Under the pieces are notes generated by a model. It was given only the letters and a program-made list of their open reading frames with translations, was not told the DNA's origin and did no database searches. From Lachnospiraceae bacterium (lineage in GTDB: Bacteria > Bacillota > Clostridia > Lachnospirales > Lachnospiraceae), in the NCBI GenBank assembly GCA_910575555.1, contig CAJTFX010000012.1, positions 85,367-149,366 on the forward strand: a stretch of DNA of 64,000 nucleotides, in the 5' to 3' direction. A program made the translations under genes and the position numbers. Positions 1-11,057 of the stretch are shown here, piece by piece; position 1 is the first letter of the stretch; each line of letters starts with the position of its first letter.

Positions 1-1613
1 ATTCCCTTGCCGCCCCGGTTCTGGCTGCGGAAATTATCTACACTCATCCGCTTGATATATCCTAATTTTGTCATGGCAATCACCGTATTGGAAACCGGGA
101 TCAAATCCTCCATGGAAATATCATATTCGTCAAATCCAATGGAAGTCCTTCTGTCGTCGCCGAATTTATTGGAAATCACCATAATTTCTTCCCGGATCAC
201 GCCCAGAAGCTTCTTTTCATTCGCCAGAATTGCTTTTAACTCTTTGATTAATTCCATTAACTGATTGTATTCTGCCTCCAGTTTCTCCCGTTCCAAACCG
301 GTCAGAGCCCGCAGACGCATATCTACAATGGCCTGGGCCTGGGCGTCTGACAGGGCAAACCGCTCCATCAGCCTTGATTTGGCAAGCTGAACATTTTCAC
401 TGCTTCGGATAATGCTGATCACTTCATCAATGTTATCAAGGGCAATCAGCAATCCCTGCAAGATATGGGCCCGCTCTTCCGCCTTATTCAACTCATATCT
501 GGTTCTTCTGGTAACAACCTCTTCCTGATGCTTCAGATAATAGCCAAGCATTTCACTTAAGTTCAGAACCTTCGGCTGATTGTCTACCAGAGCAAGCATA
601 ATTACCCCGAAGGTATCCTGAAGCTGCGTGTGCTTATAAAGCTGGTTTAAGATCACATTGGGATTCACGTCACGGCGCAGCTCAATACAAATCCGCATGC
701 CTTCCCGGTTGGATTCATCCCTCAGATCCGTAATTCCGTCTACTTTTTTATCCCGCACCAGATCTGCAATTTTCTCGATCAGCCTGGCTTTATTTACCAT
801 ATAGGGCAGCTCCGTTACCACAATACGGTTTTTGCCGTTCTGCATCGGTTCTATATCAGAAACAGCACGCACCTTTACTTTTCCCCGACCGGTGCGGTAA
901 GCCTGATCGATGCCGGAGGTTCCCAGGATCATGCCTCCCGTGGGAAAATCAGGGCCTTTTACAATTTTTAAAATCTCTTCAATCTCTGTTTCCCGATCTT
1001 CCTCAATCCGGTTATCAATAATCTTTACCACTGCGCCGATAACTTCCCGCAGGTTGTGAGGCGGAATATTCGTAGCCATGCCAACTGCAATTCCGGTAGT
1101 TCCGTTTACCAAAAGGTTGGGATAGCGGGAGGGCAGAACCAGAGGCTCTTTCTCTGTTTCGTCAAAGTTCGGCCCGAAATCAACGGTATCTTTATTGATA
1201 TCCGCAAGCATTTCCATGGAAATCTTGCTTAAACGCGCTTCTGTGTACCGCATGGCAGCGGCGCCGTCGCCGTCCACAGAACCAAAGTTGCCGTGGCCGT
1301 CCACAAGCATATAACGGGTGGACCATTCCTGCGCCATATTTACCAGAGCGCCGTAAATAGAACTGTCTCCGTGAGGATGGTATTTACCCATGGTATCGCC
1401 TACAATACGGGCGCATTTGCGGTGAGGCTTATCCGGCCCGTTGTTCAGCTCGATCATGGAATAGAGAATCCTGCGCTGTACAGGCTTTAACCCGTCCCTT
1501 ACATCCGGAAGCGCACGGGATGCAATCACGCTCATGGCATAATCTATATAAGATTTTTCCATGGTTTTCTTCAAGTCAATCTCATCAATCCGGTCAAATA
1601 TTTTATCATCCAT
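1..1613 (-). CDS. gyrA: DNA gyrase subunit A (partial, C-terminus beyond window)
   Basis: Catalytic subunit of DNA gyrase, which cuts and passes DNA to introduce negative supercoils together with GyrB. About 537 residues are visible, from the start codon to the end of the breakage-reunion domain; the C-terminal DNA-wrapping domain lies outside the window. The active-site tyrosine is Tyr123 in [12 protein letters not shown], preceded by the quinolone-pocket stretch [13 protein letters not shown] and followed by [18 protein letters not shown]. The start ([13 protein letters not shown]) lies 19 bases after the gyrB stop, so the two are co-transcribed. The residue matching E. coli Asp87 is Gly88 here, while Ser84 matches Ser83. 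Identity is certain; only completeness is limited. Confidence 0.97.
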   Translation of the reverse strand, partial: MDDKIFDRIDEIDLKKTMEKSYIDYAMSVIASRALPDVRDGLKPVQRRILYSMIELNNGPDKPHRKCARIVGDTMGKYHPHGDSSIYGALVNMAQEWSTRYMLVDGHGNFGSVDGDGAAAMRYTEARLSKISMEMLADINKDTVDFGPNFDETEKEPLVLPSRYPNLLVNGTTGIAVGMATNIPPHNLREVIGAVVKIIDNRIEEDRETEIEEILKIVKGPDFPTGGMILGTSGIDQAYRTGRGKVKVRAVSDIEPMQNGKNRIVVTELPYMVNKARLIEKIADLVRDKKVDGITDLRDESNREGMRICIELRRDVNPNVILNQLYKHTQLQDTFGVIMLALVDNQPKVLNLSEMLGYYLKHQEEVVTRRTRYELNKAEERAHILQGLLIALDNIDEVISIIRSSENVQLAKSRLMERFALSDAQAQAIVDMRLRALTGLEREKLEAEYNQLMELIKELKAILANEKKLLGVIREEIMVISNKFGDDRRTSIGFDEYDISMEDLIPVSNTVIAMTKLGYIKRMSVDNFRSQNRGGKG

Positions 1614-1632
1614 CTATTTTCCTCCGTATCCG

Positions 1633-3567
<1,935 letters not shown>

Positions 3568-3583
3568 CTAATTCCTCCAATTC

Positions 3584-4675
3584 CTAAAAACCGTTCTCAG
3601 CCGTTACAGTTCCATTTACCACCTTAAAAACTTTGTTAATCTCAAATCTGTTTTTCACAAACTCATCTAGCCCCGTACATGTAATAATTGTCTGAATATC
3701 ATGAATGCTGTTTAACAGAAAATTCTGCCGGCTGCTGTCTAATTCTGACAGCACATCGTCCAGAATCAGAACCGGCGTCTCCTGAATGGATTCTTTCACC
3801 AGTTCAATTTCCGAAAGTTTTAAAGAAAGCGCACAGCTCCGCTGCTGTCCCTGAGAACCAAACCTGCGGATGTCAATGTCACGGATCAAAAAGCACATAT
3901 CATCTCTGTGGGGTCCCACAGAAGTCATGCCCAGCTTCAAATCCCTTTCCTGATTTTTCATCAATTCTTCTTCCAGTTTCTCCTCCTCTGCATCCGGCTC
4001 ATAGCGCAGGATCAATTCTTCCCTGTCGCCGGAAATTTTCTTATGTATTTCATAAACGATTTCATTCAACCGGTTCACAAACTTTTTGCGTGAAGCAATG
4101 ATCTTTTTTCCATAGTCAATTAACTGCATATCCCAGACCGGAAGAGTATCCTTCAATTCCGGCCTGAAATTAATATCTTTTAAAAGCCTATTTCTCTGAT
4201 TTAAGATTCTGTTATAATTGGTAAGATGAAACAGATAGATCTTATCCAACTGACATAACTCTACATCCAGAAATCTTCTTCGCTCTGAAGGGCCATTCTT
4301 TATAATATTCAAATCTTCCGGAGAAAAAAACACAATATTTAAGATCCCGAACAGTTCCGCCGCCCTTTTAATGGGAATTTTATTAATTGCTATTCCTTTC
4401 GAACGGCTCTTCTTAATATGCATATCGATCTGATAAATCTTTTCTTTTTTTTCTACAACGGTACGGATATGCGCTTCCTCTTCCCCAAACTGTATCAGCT
4501 CACGATCCTTACTTCCCTTGTGTGATCTTGTGGTTCCGCTGACATAAACAGACTCCAGAACATTAGTTTTTCCCTGAGCATTGTCCCCGTAAAGAATATT
4601 TGTTCCCTTATCAAATTCCAAAGATAAATCACTGTAATTGCGGAAATGATTCAGAGCAACGGATTTTAAGATCAT
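3584..4675 (-). CDS. recF: DNA replication and repair protein RecF
   Basis: SMC-like ATPase that loads RecA at single-stranded gaps with RecO and RecR. The 363-residue length is usual. Walker A is seen in YGDNAQGKTNVLE near residues 30-42, the signature-like segment in RFGSQGQQRS, and Walker B in PVLILDDVLSELD. Its ATG overlaps the end of the upstream S4 gene by four bases (ATGA-type coupling), the standard arrangement yaaA-recF of Firmicutes. Its position directly before gyrB is also standard. Confidence 0.98.
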   Translation of the reverse strand: MILKSVALNHFRNYSDLSLEFDKGTNILYGDNAQGKTNVLESVYVSGTTRSHKGSKDRELIQFGEEEAHIRTVVEKKEKIYQIDMHIKKSRSKGIAINKIPIKRAAELFGILNIVFFSPEDLNIIKNGPSERRRFLDVELCQLDKIYLFHLTNYNRILNQRNRLLKDINFRPELKDTLPVWDMQLIDYGKKIIASRKKFVNRLNEIVYEIHKKISGDREELILRYEPDAEEEKLEEELMKNQERDLKLGMTSVGPHRDDMCFLIRDIDIRRFGSQGQQRSCALSLKLSEIELVKESIQETPVLILDDVLSELDSSRQNFLLNSIHDIQTIITCTGLDEFVKNRFEINKVFKVVNGTVTAENGF

Positions 4676-4878
4676 TTTACAATTTTGATTATCTCCCCTT
4701 CCAGGGAAACAATATCTCCATCTACTAATTTTTTTCCTCGCTGATACTCTACTTCTCCATTTACCGTTACCATTCCGTCCTGGATCACCAGCTTGGCCAT
4801 AACGCCGGAATCTACCAGATTCGCAGCTTTTAAAGCCTGTCCCAGCTTGATATATTCATCTCTTAACTTAATTTCCAT
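4672..4878 (-). CDS. rlbA: S4-domain RNA-binding protein, YaaA/RlbA type
   Basis: Small 68-residue protein consisting almost wholly of an S4 RNA-binding domain (LGQALKAANLVDSGVMAKLVIQDGMVTVNGEVEYQRGKKL in pattern; the VNGEVE..RGKKL turn is diagnostic). In Bacillus the orthologue lies between dnaN and recF and has been linked to ribosome assembly. Here it sits in the same place and is translationally coupled to recF by a four-base overlap. The exact substrate RNA is not shown by the sequence. Confidence 0.93.
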   Translation of the reverse strand: MEIKLRDEYIKLGQALKAANLVDSGVMAKLVIQDGMVTVNGEVEYQRGKKLVDGDIVSLEGEIIKIVK

Positions 4879-4915
4879 GACTACTCATATCCTTTCAAAT
4901 CTCTTCCCATCATAT

Positions 4916-6028
4916 TTAATTTGACGCCGCATTGAAATTCACCGGAAGAATCAGGTAAATAAACGTCTCATTGTCGTCTTTGATAAAACAGGGAGCCTTT
5001 GGATTTACCATATACAACGTAACCTCTTCTTCATCAATGACACGCAGCGCATCTATAAAAAATTTAGGATTAAATCCGATCAAAATATCTTTTCCTTCTT
5101 TTTGTATATCAATGTCTTCATTCATGGAGCCAATATAAGAATTGATCTTCAATTCCATATTTTCATCACTTACATTCATGATAATCGGTTTCTTGTCTCC
5201 CTCTTTCACCAGAAGGGTTGCACGATCAATACAGTCTAACAATTCCCTTTTATTGATCTTGATCTTTGTCTCATAGTCTGAAGAGAGCATCTGATCGATT
5301 TTAAAGTATTCTCCCTCGATCAAACGCGATACCACAGTGGTATTGCCGAATTCAAACACGATATGATTGTCTGTAAAAAATATACTGACATATTCATTCA
5401 GATCGCCAGGTAATATTTTGCTCACTTCCTGAAGAGTTTTGCCCGGTACAATGACTTTATAGTAATCATAAGCTTCCTTCAGATCAATATTCCGAATGGA
5501 AATACGGTGTCCGTCCAGAGAAACTACTTTTAACTGGTTCTCCCTGATCTCAAATAATTCACCAGTCATCAGCTTGTTGTTATCACTGTCTGAAATAGAA
5601 AAGATGGTCTGCCGGATTACTTCTTTTAATGTAAACTGTGATAACATCACCGGCTGATTTCTTTCTATATAAGGCAGATAAGAAAAATCGTCTCCTGATT
5701 TCCCTATAATATTGAACTTCGCCTTCTCACAGGTAATGATCGTTTTAAAATCTTCATCCGTTGCAATTGTTACTTCATTATCTGGAAGTTTTCGTACAAT
5801 CTCAGCAAATATTTTGGCGTCTAAAGCAATGATGCCCCGTTCTGCAATTTCTCCTTCGATTCTGGTATCAATTCCCAGTTCCATATCATTGGCTGTTAAT
5901 TTTATTTCTCCTGCAGAAGCGTCAATTAATATGCATTCCAGAATAGGCATGGTGGTTCTGGAGGGTACGGCTTTTGATACAATATTAACTCCATGCAGAA
6001 GATTTGATTTGGAACATATAATTTTCAT
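4916..6028 (-). CDS. dnaN: DNA polymerase III sliding clamp (beta)
   Basis: Ring-forming processivity clamp; the usual 370 residues in three repeated clamp domains. The start MKIICSKSNLLHGVNIVSKAVPSRTTMPILECI and the end IKDDNETFIYLILPVNFNAASN are typical; the C-terminal M/L-P-V/M-N/R-like tail lines the protein-binding pocket. It follows dnaA after a 336-base spacer that holds DnaA boxes, as in Bacillus, and heads the dnaN-rlbA-recF-gyrB-gyrA series. Confidence 0.98.
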   Translation of the reverse strand: MKIICSKSNLLHGVNIVSKAVPSRTTMPILECILIDASAGEIKLTANDMELGIDTRIEGEIAERGIIALDAKIFAEIVRKLPDNEVTIATDEDFKTIITCEKAKFNIIGKSGDDFSYLPYIERNQPVMLSQFTLKEVIRQTIFSISDSDNNKLMTGELFEIRENQLKVVSLDGHRISIRNIDLKEAYDYYKVIVPGKTLQEVSKILPGDLNEYVSIFFTDNHIVFEFGNTTVVSRLIEGEYFKIDQMLSSDYETKIKINKRELLDCIDRATLLVKEGDKKPIIMNVSDENMELKINSYIGSMNEDIDIQKEGKDILIGFNPKFFIDALRVIDEEEVTLYMVNPKAPCFIKDDNETFIYLILPVNFNAASN

Positions 6029-6364
6029 GCTGTGTATAACTCCTTCCTGAGCTTAAAGATCAATTTATGATAAGGGATTCGTCTTAGTAATCATAGGGCC
6101 TGTTCATAAGTTCATAATTACGTAAAGCCTGAACTTCAGGGTGTTTCAAGGTTAAAATTAACTGTATAACCCTGTGAATTTCATCTTGAAGAGACTGGGA
6201 CAGGCTGTGAATAAATGGAAAGGCTGAAAATCAGTCCTTTTGTTGGAAAAATGCGTTTGTGCACAAACAGAGGGGTTGTCCATCCCTTTCCACACATTTT
6301 CGATCCTGTTATCCACAAAATCTGGATATCTTTCTGATTGATCTTGAAAGATGCCGCTGTTTCG
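6029..6364. promoter_or_regulatory. dnaA-dnaN spacer with DnaA boxes (second origin part)
   Basis: This 336-base gap has no gene. It holds a perfect DnaA box TTATCCACA at 6309-6317 and near matches TTTCCACAC at 6287-6295 and TTGTCCATC at 6276-6284, clustered close to the 3' end of dnaA. In Bacillus subtilis a box cluster in the same place forms the second half of a bipartite origin, so that role is inferred here. The rest of the spacer (6050-6240) must carry the dnaN leader and any dnaN promoter; I could not place one with confidence. Confidence 0.7.
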
Positions 6365-7714
6365 TTAATTGGGGTTGATTTTCTTCTTAATGGTCTCGAT
6401 CAGATGATGAAAATTCTCGTCATTCTGATATTCTTCTGTGATCTTTTTGATCCCGTGAATGATGGTCGAATGATCTCTTCCGCCTAACAGGGCGCCGATT
6501 GTCTCAAGCTGGGCTGAGGTCATATTCTTGCATAAATACATGGCAATCTGTCTGGGCTTTGCAATTTCGCTGCTCCGGTTCTTGGAAATCATCTGGTCGG
6601 TGGAAATATTAAAGTGTTCCGCCACAATCTCAATGACCAGCTGAGGAGTGATTTCCTTGGGCTTGTCCGGAGAAATGATATTCTGCAGCTCCCGGACAGC
6701 TACGTCCATGGTAATCACTGTATCCTCCAGGTTGGAAAAGGCAATAAGTTTGTTTAAAGCCCCCTCCAGTTCCCGAATGTTGGATTTGATATTGATTGCA
6801 ATATAATCAAGAACTTCATCATCCAGATGAAATCCGTCTATTTCTTCTTTTCTTCTTAAAATTGCCATTCTCGTTTCGTAATCAGGATATCCGATGTCCG
6901 CTAACAGCCCCCATTCAAAACGGGAACGGATACGTTCTTCTAATGTTTCCATGTCTTTGGGCGGTTTATCGGAGGACAGGATAATCTGTTTTCTGGCAGA
7001 ATGGAGTACATTAAAAGTATGGAAAAATTCTTCCTGGGTACTTTCTTTTCCGATAATGAACTGTACGTCGTCAATCATCAGAACATCTACGGTACGGTAT
7101 TTGTCCCGAAGTTTCGTCATCGCGGAAGCATTGCCGTTTCGGATGGAGTCAATAACCTCGTTGGTAAATTGTTCGGAGGTAACGTAAATTACTTTTTTTT
7201 CTGGCTGCTGCTGTAAAATAAAGTGTCCGATAGACTGCATCAGATGGGTTTTGCCCAGCCCGGGCCCTCCGTATATATAAAGAGGATTGTAGACTTCTCC
7301 GGGAGATTCCGCTACTGCAAGACTGGCAGCATGGGCAAATTTGTTATTATTGCCGACGACGAAAGATTCAAAGGTATAGTTGGGGTTGAGATTACTTTTT
7401 TCTGTGCTTTTGGCAAATGATGAATTCTTGCTTTTCCGGGACTTGAACCTGTCGGCCTGTTCCGGTGAAATAAATTCAAGATCATAATCAATTCCAGTAA
7501 TCTCTGCAATGGCTACTTTGATAGGAAGTTTATATTTCTTTGTAATATAATTGATCCCCACATCTTCAGATGGAACCAGAATATAGAGTTTTGAGCCTTC
7601 GATGTTGCATACACTGAGCGGTTTCAGCCAGTAGGTAAAGGATATGTCTGTAAGTTCATGCTCTTCCTTTACGGTTCTGAGAATTTCTTCCCATTTTTCC
7701 AAAATAAGTTCCAT
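6365..7714 (-). CDS. dnaA: Chromosomal replication initiator protein DnaA
   Basis: AAA+ initiator that binds DnaA boxes and melts the origin. 449 residues from the ATG chosen here. Domain I is MELILEKWEEILRT..., then a linker, the AAA+ domain with Walker A GGPGLGKTH and Walker B VLMIDDVQF, and domain IV with the box-recognition signature GGRDHSTIIHGI near the C-terminus. The ATG at 7714 has GGAG six bases upstream. An in-frame TTG at 7726 would add four residues but has poorer spacing, so the later start is preferred. It is flanked on both sides by DnaA boxes and probably autoregulated through them. Confidence 0.98.
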   Translation of the reverse strand: MELILEKWEEILRTVKEEHELTDISFTYWLKPLSVCNIEGSKLYILVPSEDVGINYITKKYKLPIKVAIAEITGIDYDLEFISPEQADRFKSRKSKNSSFAKSTEKSNLNPNYTFESFVVGNNNKFAHAASLAVAESPGEVYNPLYIYGGPGLGKTHLMQSIGHFILQQQPEKKVIYVTSEQFTNEVIDSIRNGNASAMTKLRDKYRTVDVLMIDDVQFIIGKESTQEEFFHTFNVLHSARKQIILSSDKPPKDMETLEERIRSRFEWGLLADIGYPDYETRMAILRRKEEIDGFHLDDEVLDYIAINIKSNIRELEGALNKLIAFSNLEDTVITMDVAVRELQNIISPDKPKEITPQLVIEIVAEHFNISTDQMISKNRSSEIAKPRQIAMYLCKNMTSAQLETIGALLGGRDHSTIIHGIKKITEEYQNDENFHHLIETIKKKINPN

Positions 7715-7763
7715 AGTCTTCTCCAATGATTCCTTTTTATTAGTTCATAGTCTTCCATACTCT

Positions 7764-7792
7764 ATAATAACCCAAATTGTTCGAAGAATCAA
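7764..7792 (-). promoter_or_regulatory. Predicted dnaA promoter
   Basis: On the minus strand, -35 TTGATT (7787-7792) and -10 TATTAT (7764-7769) are separated by exactly 17 bases, about 50 bases before the dnaA start. Good sigma-A match; not tested. Confidence 0.65.
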
Positions 7793-7799
7793 TGAAAAT

Positions 7800-8100
7800 T
7801 TTAACCTGCCTGTTTATAAACAATCCATCTTATAAACATATCTACATCAAAAAATTGCCTTTTTTTCAAGGAATTTGCTAAAAGAACAGAAAATATACAC
7901 AAACTTTCAAAAAGTTGTCCACAAGTTATCCACAAAACCTTGATAACTTTTTGAAATGTGGAAAATGTGGATAATTTGTGGATAAAAGTTGTTTCTTCCT
8001 TATTATATGTCTTATGTTAATAGATGTGAATATTGTTGAAAGTGAATATTTCTGAGAATATTTGTCAAAAATTTATCAACAGATAAAATTTTTGCGGGAA
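7800..8100. other. Replication origin (oriC), DnaA-box cluster
   Basis: AT-rich stretch between dnaA and rpmH from which genes diverge on both sides. DnaA boxes seen: TTGTCCACA 7915-7923, TTATCCACA 7926-7934, TGTGGAAAA 7957-7965, TGTGGATAA 7966-7974, TGTGGATAA 7977-7985 and TTATCAACA 8073-8081. Box orientation flips near 7950, the two sides facing each other. The flanking AT-rich stretches (about 7800-7910 and 7990-8100) are candidates for the unwinding element. Together with the cluster past dnaA this suggests a bipartite origin of Bacillus type. Confidence 0.88.
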
Positions 8101-8125
8101 ACGCAAACAAATATCCTAAAATAGC

Positions 8126-8153
8126 TTGACTTACCCTTTTTTTTTGATATAAT
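8126..8153 (+). promoter_or_regulatory. Predicted rpmH promoter
   Basis: -35 TTGACT at 8126-8131 and -10 TATAAT at 8148-8153, 16 bases apart, about 40 bases before the rpmH start. Strong sigma-A match, fitting a ribosomal-protein gene. Confidence 0.75.
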
Positions 8154-8193
8154 GAAACATGATGTTTTTTAGCACAGAGGAGGTGGATGACCC

Positions 8194-8328
8194 GTGAAAA
8201 TGACATTTCAGCCCAAAAAGAGATCTAGGAAGAAGGTTCATGGATTCCGGAAGAGAATGAGTACGAAAGGCGGAAGAAAAGTTTTAGCCGCAAGAAGATT
8301 AAAGGGAAGAAAGAGATTGTCAGCTTAG
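8194..8328 (+). CDS. rpmH: 50S ribosomal protein L34
   Basis: A 44-residue, highly basic protein beginning [14 protein letters not shown] and containing [21 protein letters not shown], the L34 signature. It is a component of the large ribosomal subunit. The GTG at 8194 is chosen because a strong GAGGAGGTG ribosome-binding site lies about nine bases upstream; an ATG two codons later (8200) is the alternative. It occupies the conserved place between oriC and rnpA and diverges from dnaA. Confidence 0.96.
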   Translation: MKMTFQPKKRSRKKVHGFRKRMSTKGGRKVLAARRLKGRKRLSA

Positions 8329-8357
8329 GCCACATCTATTGTGGTCTTTCTTCTTAA
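8326..8357 (+). terminator. Hairpin after rpmH
   Basis: The stem GGCCACA / TGTGGTC follows the rpmH stop and is followed by a T-rich run (CTTTCTTCTT). It is probably a partial terminator that lowers expression of rnpA relative to rpmH, as the downstream genes have no separate strong promoter that I can see. Confidence 0.5.
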
Positions 8358-8420
8358 AATTTTATTTCAAATTTCGTATGCGCACAGAAGTGTGTTCAGC
8401 AGCTACAGGGAGCAGCAGTT

Positions 8421-8777
8421 ATGAAATTTTCAGAATCATTGAAAAAGAACAGTTATTTCCAGAATGTATATAAACATGGAAGATCTTATGCAAACCGTTT
8501 TTTTGTCATGTATGTTCTGGAAAATAAGACAGAAACCAACAGATTAGGAATATCAGTCAGTAAAAAAGTAGGAAATAGTGTTATAAGACATCATATCACA
8601 AGATTAGTACGGGAAGCTTATCGTTTACAGGAAGAAATGTTTGAAAATGGTCTGGATATTGTAGTCATTGCAAGAGCAGCAGCAAAGAATATCACTTATC
8701 ATGAAACTGAGAAAGCATTACTGCATCTTGGAGGACTTCATCACATTTTAATAAGAAAAGAAGATGAAATATTTTGA
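8421..8777 (+). CDS. rnpA: Ribonuclease P protein component
   Basis: Protein subunit of RNase P, which binds the catalytic RNA and trims tRNA 5' ends. 118 residues with the conserved RNR-type motif region [29 protein letters not shown] near residues 45-74. Its stop overlaps the TTG start of yidD. Order rpmH-rnpA-yidD-yidC is the classic origin-side cluster. Confidence 0.97.
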   Translation: MKFSESLKKNSYFQNVYKHGRSYANRFFVMYVLENKTETNRLGISVSKKVGNSVIRHHITRLVREAYRLQEEMFENGLDIVVIARAAAKNITYHETEKALLHLGGLHHILIRKEDEIF

Positions 8778-8983
8778 AACGTATATTAATTGCTTTGATT
8801 AAGCTGTATAGAAAATATTTGTCACCCTTGAAAACTACAAAATGCCCTTATTATCCTACCTGTTCTACCTATGGACTGGAAGCGATTCAAAAACACGGAG
8901 CATTGAAAGGGTCCTTGTTAGCCGGATGGAGAATATTAAGATGTAATCCTTTTTCAAAGGGCGGATACGATCCAGTTCCATGA
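8774..8983 (+). CDS. yidD: Membrane protein insertion efficiency factor YidD
   Basis: Small 69-residue basic, membrane-associated protein that assists YidC. Contains the family core [21 protein letters not shown] with its cysteines and the ending [12 protein letters not shown]. It starts with TTG (8774) and overlaps the rnpA stop by four bases, so translation is probably coupled. Confidence 0.95.
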   Translation: MKRILIALIKLYRKYLSPLKTTKCPYYPTCSTYGLEAIQKHGALKGSLLAGWRILRCNPFSKGGYDPVP

Positions 8984-9001
8984 TTTTAGGAGGTTTGTTA
9001 A

Positions 9002-10264
9002 TTGACGGAAATAATTTTGACCCAGTACCCTGGTAAATTCATAGGGCCGGTCGCAAAGCTGATCGGTTATATTATGGATGCTCTGTATACTTTTTTGGAC
9101 AGCGCTTTCGGCATTCAGAATATTGCTCTGTGTATTATCATATTTACAGTAATTATCTATCTACTGATGTTTCCGCTGACATATAAGCAGCAGAAATTCT
9201 CCAGGCTCTCTCAGGAGATGTCGCCGGAAATCAATGCAATTCGGGAAAAATATAAAAATAAAAAAGATCAGGTATCCATGCAGAAGATGAATGAGGAAAC
9301 CCAGATGGTCTACGAGAAATACGGCGTATCTACCATGGGAAGTTGTGTTCAGATTCTGATAAACTTTCCGATTTTGCTTGCTATGTATCAGGTAATCCGT
9401 AATGTACCGGCATATGTCAGCAGCGTGAAGGATATTTATACTCCTCTGGTAGAGAAGATTATGGGAGTAGGCGGATATCAGGATACCATGACAGAATTTT
9501 TGAAAGAATCCGGCGTAGCCATGGTAAAGCTCAATTTTGAAAGTGATATTACCACAACCAATTCGATGATTGACGTGTTGTATGCGCTGCCGGGACATGG
9601 ATGGGAGTTATTGAAGGACAGCTTTGCAGGATTGACCGATATTATTAACTCTACAGAAGCAGCCGTGGCCCACATGAACGATTTTTTTGGTATCAATATT
9701 GCGAACTCACCTATGAATTTGATCGGTACAGGATGGGGGAATAAGAATTTTCTCCTGATCTTCGGGGCGCTTTTGATCCCCCTTATTTCTTATGGTTCAC
9801 AGGTATTGAATATAAAGCTGATGCCTAATGCCAGCGCTGCTGGAGGCGAAAATGACGCAATGGCCAGACAGATGAAAACAATGAACACAGTTATGCCGTT
9901 GTTTTCACTGTTTATGGTATTTTCCGTTCCGGTAGGTCTTGGAATTTACTGGATTTCCGGTTCTGTGATCCGCTGCATTCAGCAATTAATACTGAACCGG
10001 TATATGAAGAATCTTGATCTTGAAGTTATCATTGAAAAAAATAAAGAAAAAGCAAAGAAAAAGAAGGAAAAGCAGGGTGTTTACGAGAGCCAGATAGCAA
10101 ATGCTGCCAGATTGAATACCAGAAAAATCGCAGAACCTGTCAGCACTGCTGAAAAAGAGGCTAAAATCCGTGAAAGAGAAGAGTATTCAAGAACAGCAAG
10201 AAAAGGCAGTCTTTTGGAGAAGGCTAATATGGTCAAGGAATTTAATGAACGCAACAACAAGTGA
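9002..10264 (+). CDS. yidC: Membrane protein insertase YidC/Oxa1 family
   Basis: Inserts and folds membrane proteins, alone or with Sec. 420 residues. Starts with TTG 9002, supported by TTAGGAGG eight bases before. The N-terminus has an amphipathic stretch and first membrane span (IALCIIIFTVIIYLLMFPLTY), then the cytoplasmic hairpin (SRLSQEMSPEINAIREKYKNKKDQ), further spans, and a long lysine-rich tail. No lipobox is seen, unlike Bacillus SpoIIIJ. A long loop at about residues 145-235 between spans is larger than in Bacillus homologues, which is common in Clostridia. Confidence 0.96.
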   Translation: MTEIILTQYPGKFIGPVAKLIGYIMDALYTFLDSAFGIQNIALCIIIFTVIIYLLMFPLTYKQQKFSRLSQEMSPEINAIREKYKNKKDQVSMQKMNEETQMVYEKYGVSTMGSCVQILINFPILLAMYQVIRNVPAYVSSVKDIYTPLVEKIMGVGGYQDTMTEFLKESGVAMVKLNFESDITTTNSMIDVLYALPGHGWELLKDSFAGLTDIINSTEAAVAHMNDFFGINIANSPMNLIGTGWGNKNFLLIFGALLIPLISYGSQVLNIKLMPNASAAGGENDAMARQMKTMNTVMPLFSLFMVFSVPVGLGIYWISGSVIRCIQQLILNRYMKNLDLEVIIEKNKEKAKKKKEKQGVYESQIANAARLNTRKIAEPVSTAEKEAKIREREEYSRTARKGSLLEKANMVKEFNERNNK

Positions 10265-10286
10265 CGTGAATAGGGGGAATTTTTGA

Positions 10287-10940
10287 ATGGAGTTTATTGA
10301 AGTATCGGCAAAAACCGTAGATGACGCTATCACAGAAAGTCTTGTAAAACTTGGTACTACCAGTGATAAAATTGAATATGAAATAATTGAAAAGGGAAGT
10401 TCCGGTTTTCTGGGGATCGGAAGCAGGCCGGCCTTAATTAAGGTTCGTAAGAAATCAGAAGTAGAGGATTATGTCTATGATTTTCTTCATAATGTATTTC
10501 TGGCAATGAATATGGAAGTAGAAATACTGATCAATAAAAGTGAGGACGGCAAAAATGTAGATGTGGAATTAAAGGGGGAGGAAATGGGCGTTTTGATCGG
10601 AAAACGCGGACAAACTCTGGATTCCCTGCAGTATTTGACAAATCTTGCAGTGGGAAAACAGGTAAATGAATACGTAAAAGTTAAGATCGATACAGAGGAT
10701 TATCGCAAAAGAAGAAGAGATACTCTGGAGAATCTTGCAAAGAACATTGCCTACAAGGTAAAAAGAACCAAGCGTTCTGTATCTTTAGAGCCGATGAATC
10801 CTTTTGAACGCCGTGTCATTCACTCTGCATTGCAGAATGATCGTTATGTAAATACTCACAGTGAAGGAGAAGAGCCTTACAGACATGTGGTAGTTACATT
10901 GAAGCGGAATAATAATAATAACAGCAATCATAATAATTAA
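10287..10940 (+). CDS. jag: RNA-binding protein Jag/KhpB
   Basis: 217-residue RNA-binding protein next to yidC. Jag-N domain (MEFIEVSAKTVDDAITESLVKLG), then a KH domain with GVLIGKRGQTLDSLQYL near residues 100-116, then an R3H domain with the RxxxH pattern in PFERRVIHSAL. It ends in an asparagine-rich tail NNNNNSNHNN. Relatives (KhpB/EloR) affect cell elongation and division through RNA binding; that role is from the family. Confidence 0.95.
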   Translation: MEFIEVSAKTVDDAITESLVKLGTTSDKIEYEIIEKGSSGFLGIGSRPALIKVRKKSEVEDYVYDFLHNVFLAMNMEVEILINKSEDGKNVDVELKGEEMGVLIGKRGQTLDSLQYLTNLAVGKQVNEYVKVKIDTEDYRKRRRDTLENLAKNIAYKVKRTKRSVSLEPMNPFERRVIHSALQNDRYVNTHSEGEEPYRHVVVTLKRNNNNNSNHNN

Positions 10941-10977
10941 AGCACAGTCATTTTCCAGGGGAAAGTGATATGTCATA

Positions 10978-11027
10978 GAAAAGGCTTTCTCAATGATAAC
11001 GCAGCTTTCATTTGAGGAGGCTTTTTC
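10978..11027. terminator. Long hairpin between jag and mnmE
   Basis: Arms 10978-10996 and 11008-11027 pair along their whole length (with G-U pairs and one bulge) around an 11-base loop. T-runs lie inside the arms rather than after them, so it is either a weak terminator separating jag from mnmE or an RNA processing/stability structure. Confidence 0.5.
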
Positions 11028-11057
11028 AAATGATTCATTTGCAGAAAGGAAATTTTT

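Noticed and set aside
8012..8206. 64-codon minus-strand frame across oriC
   Set aside because: Overlaps DnaA box, rpmH promoter and rpmH start; no coding character.
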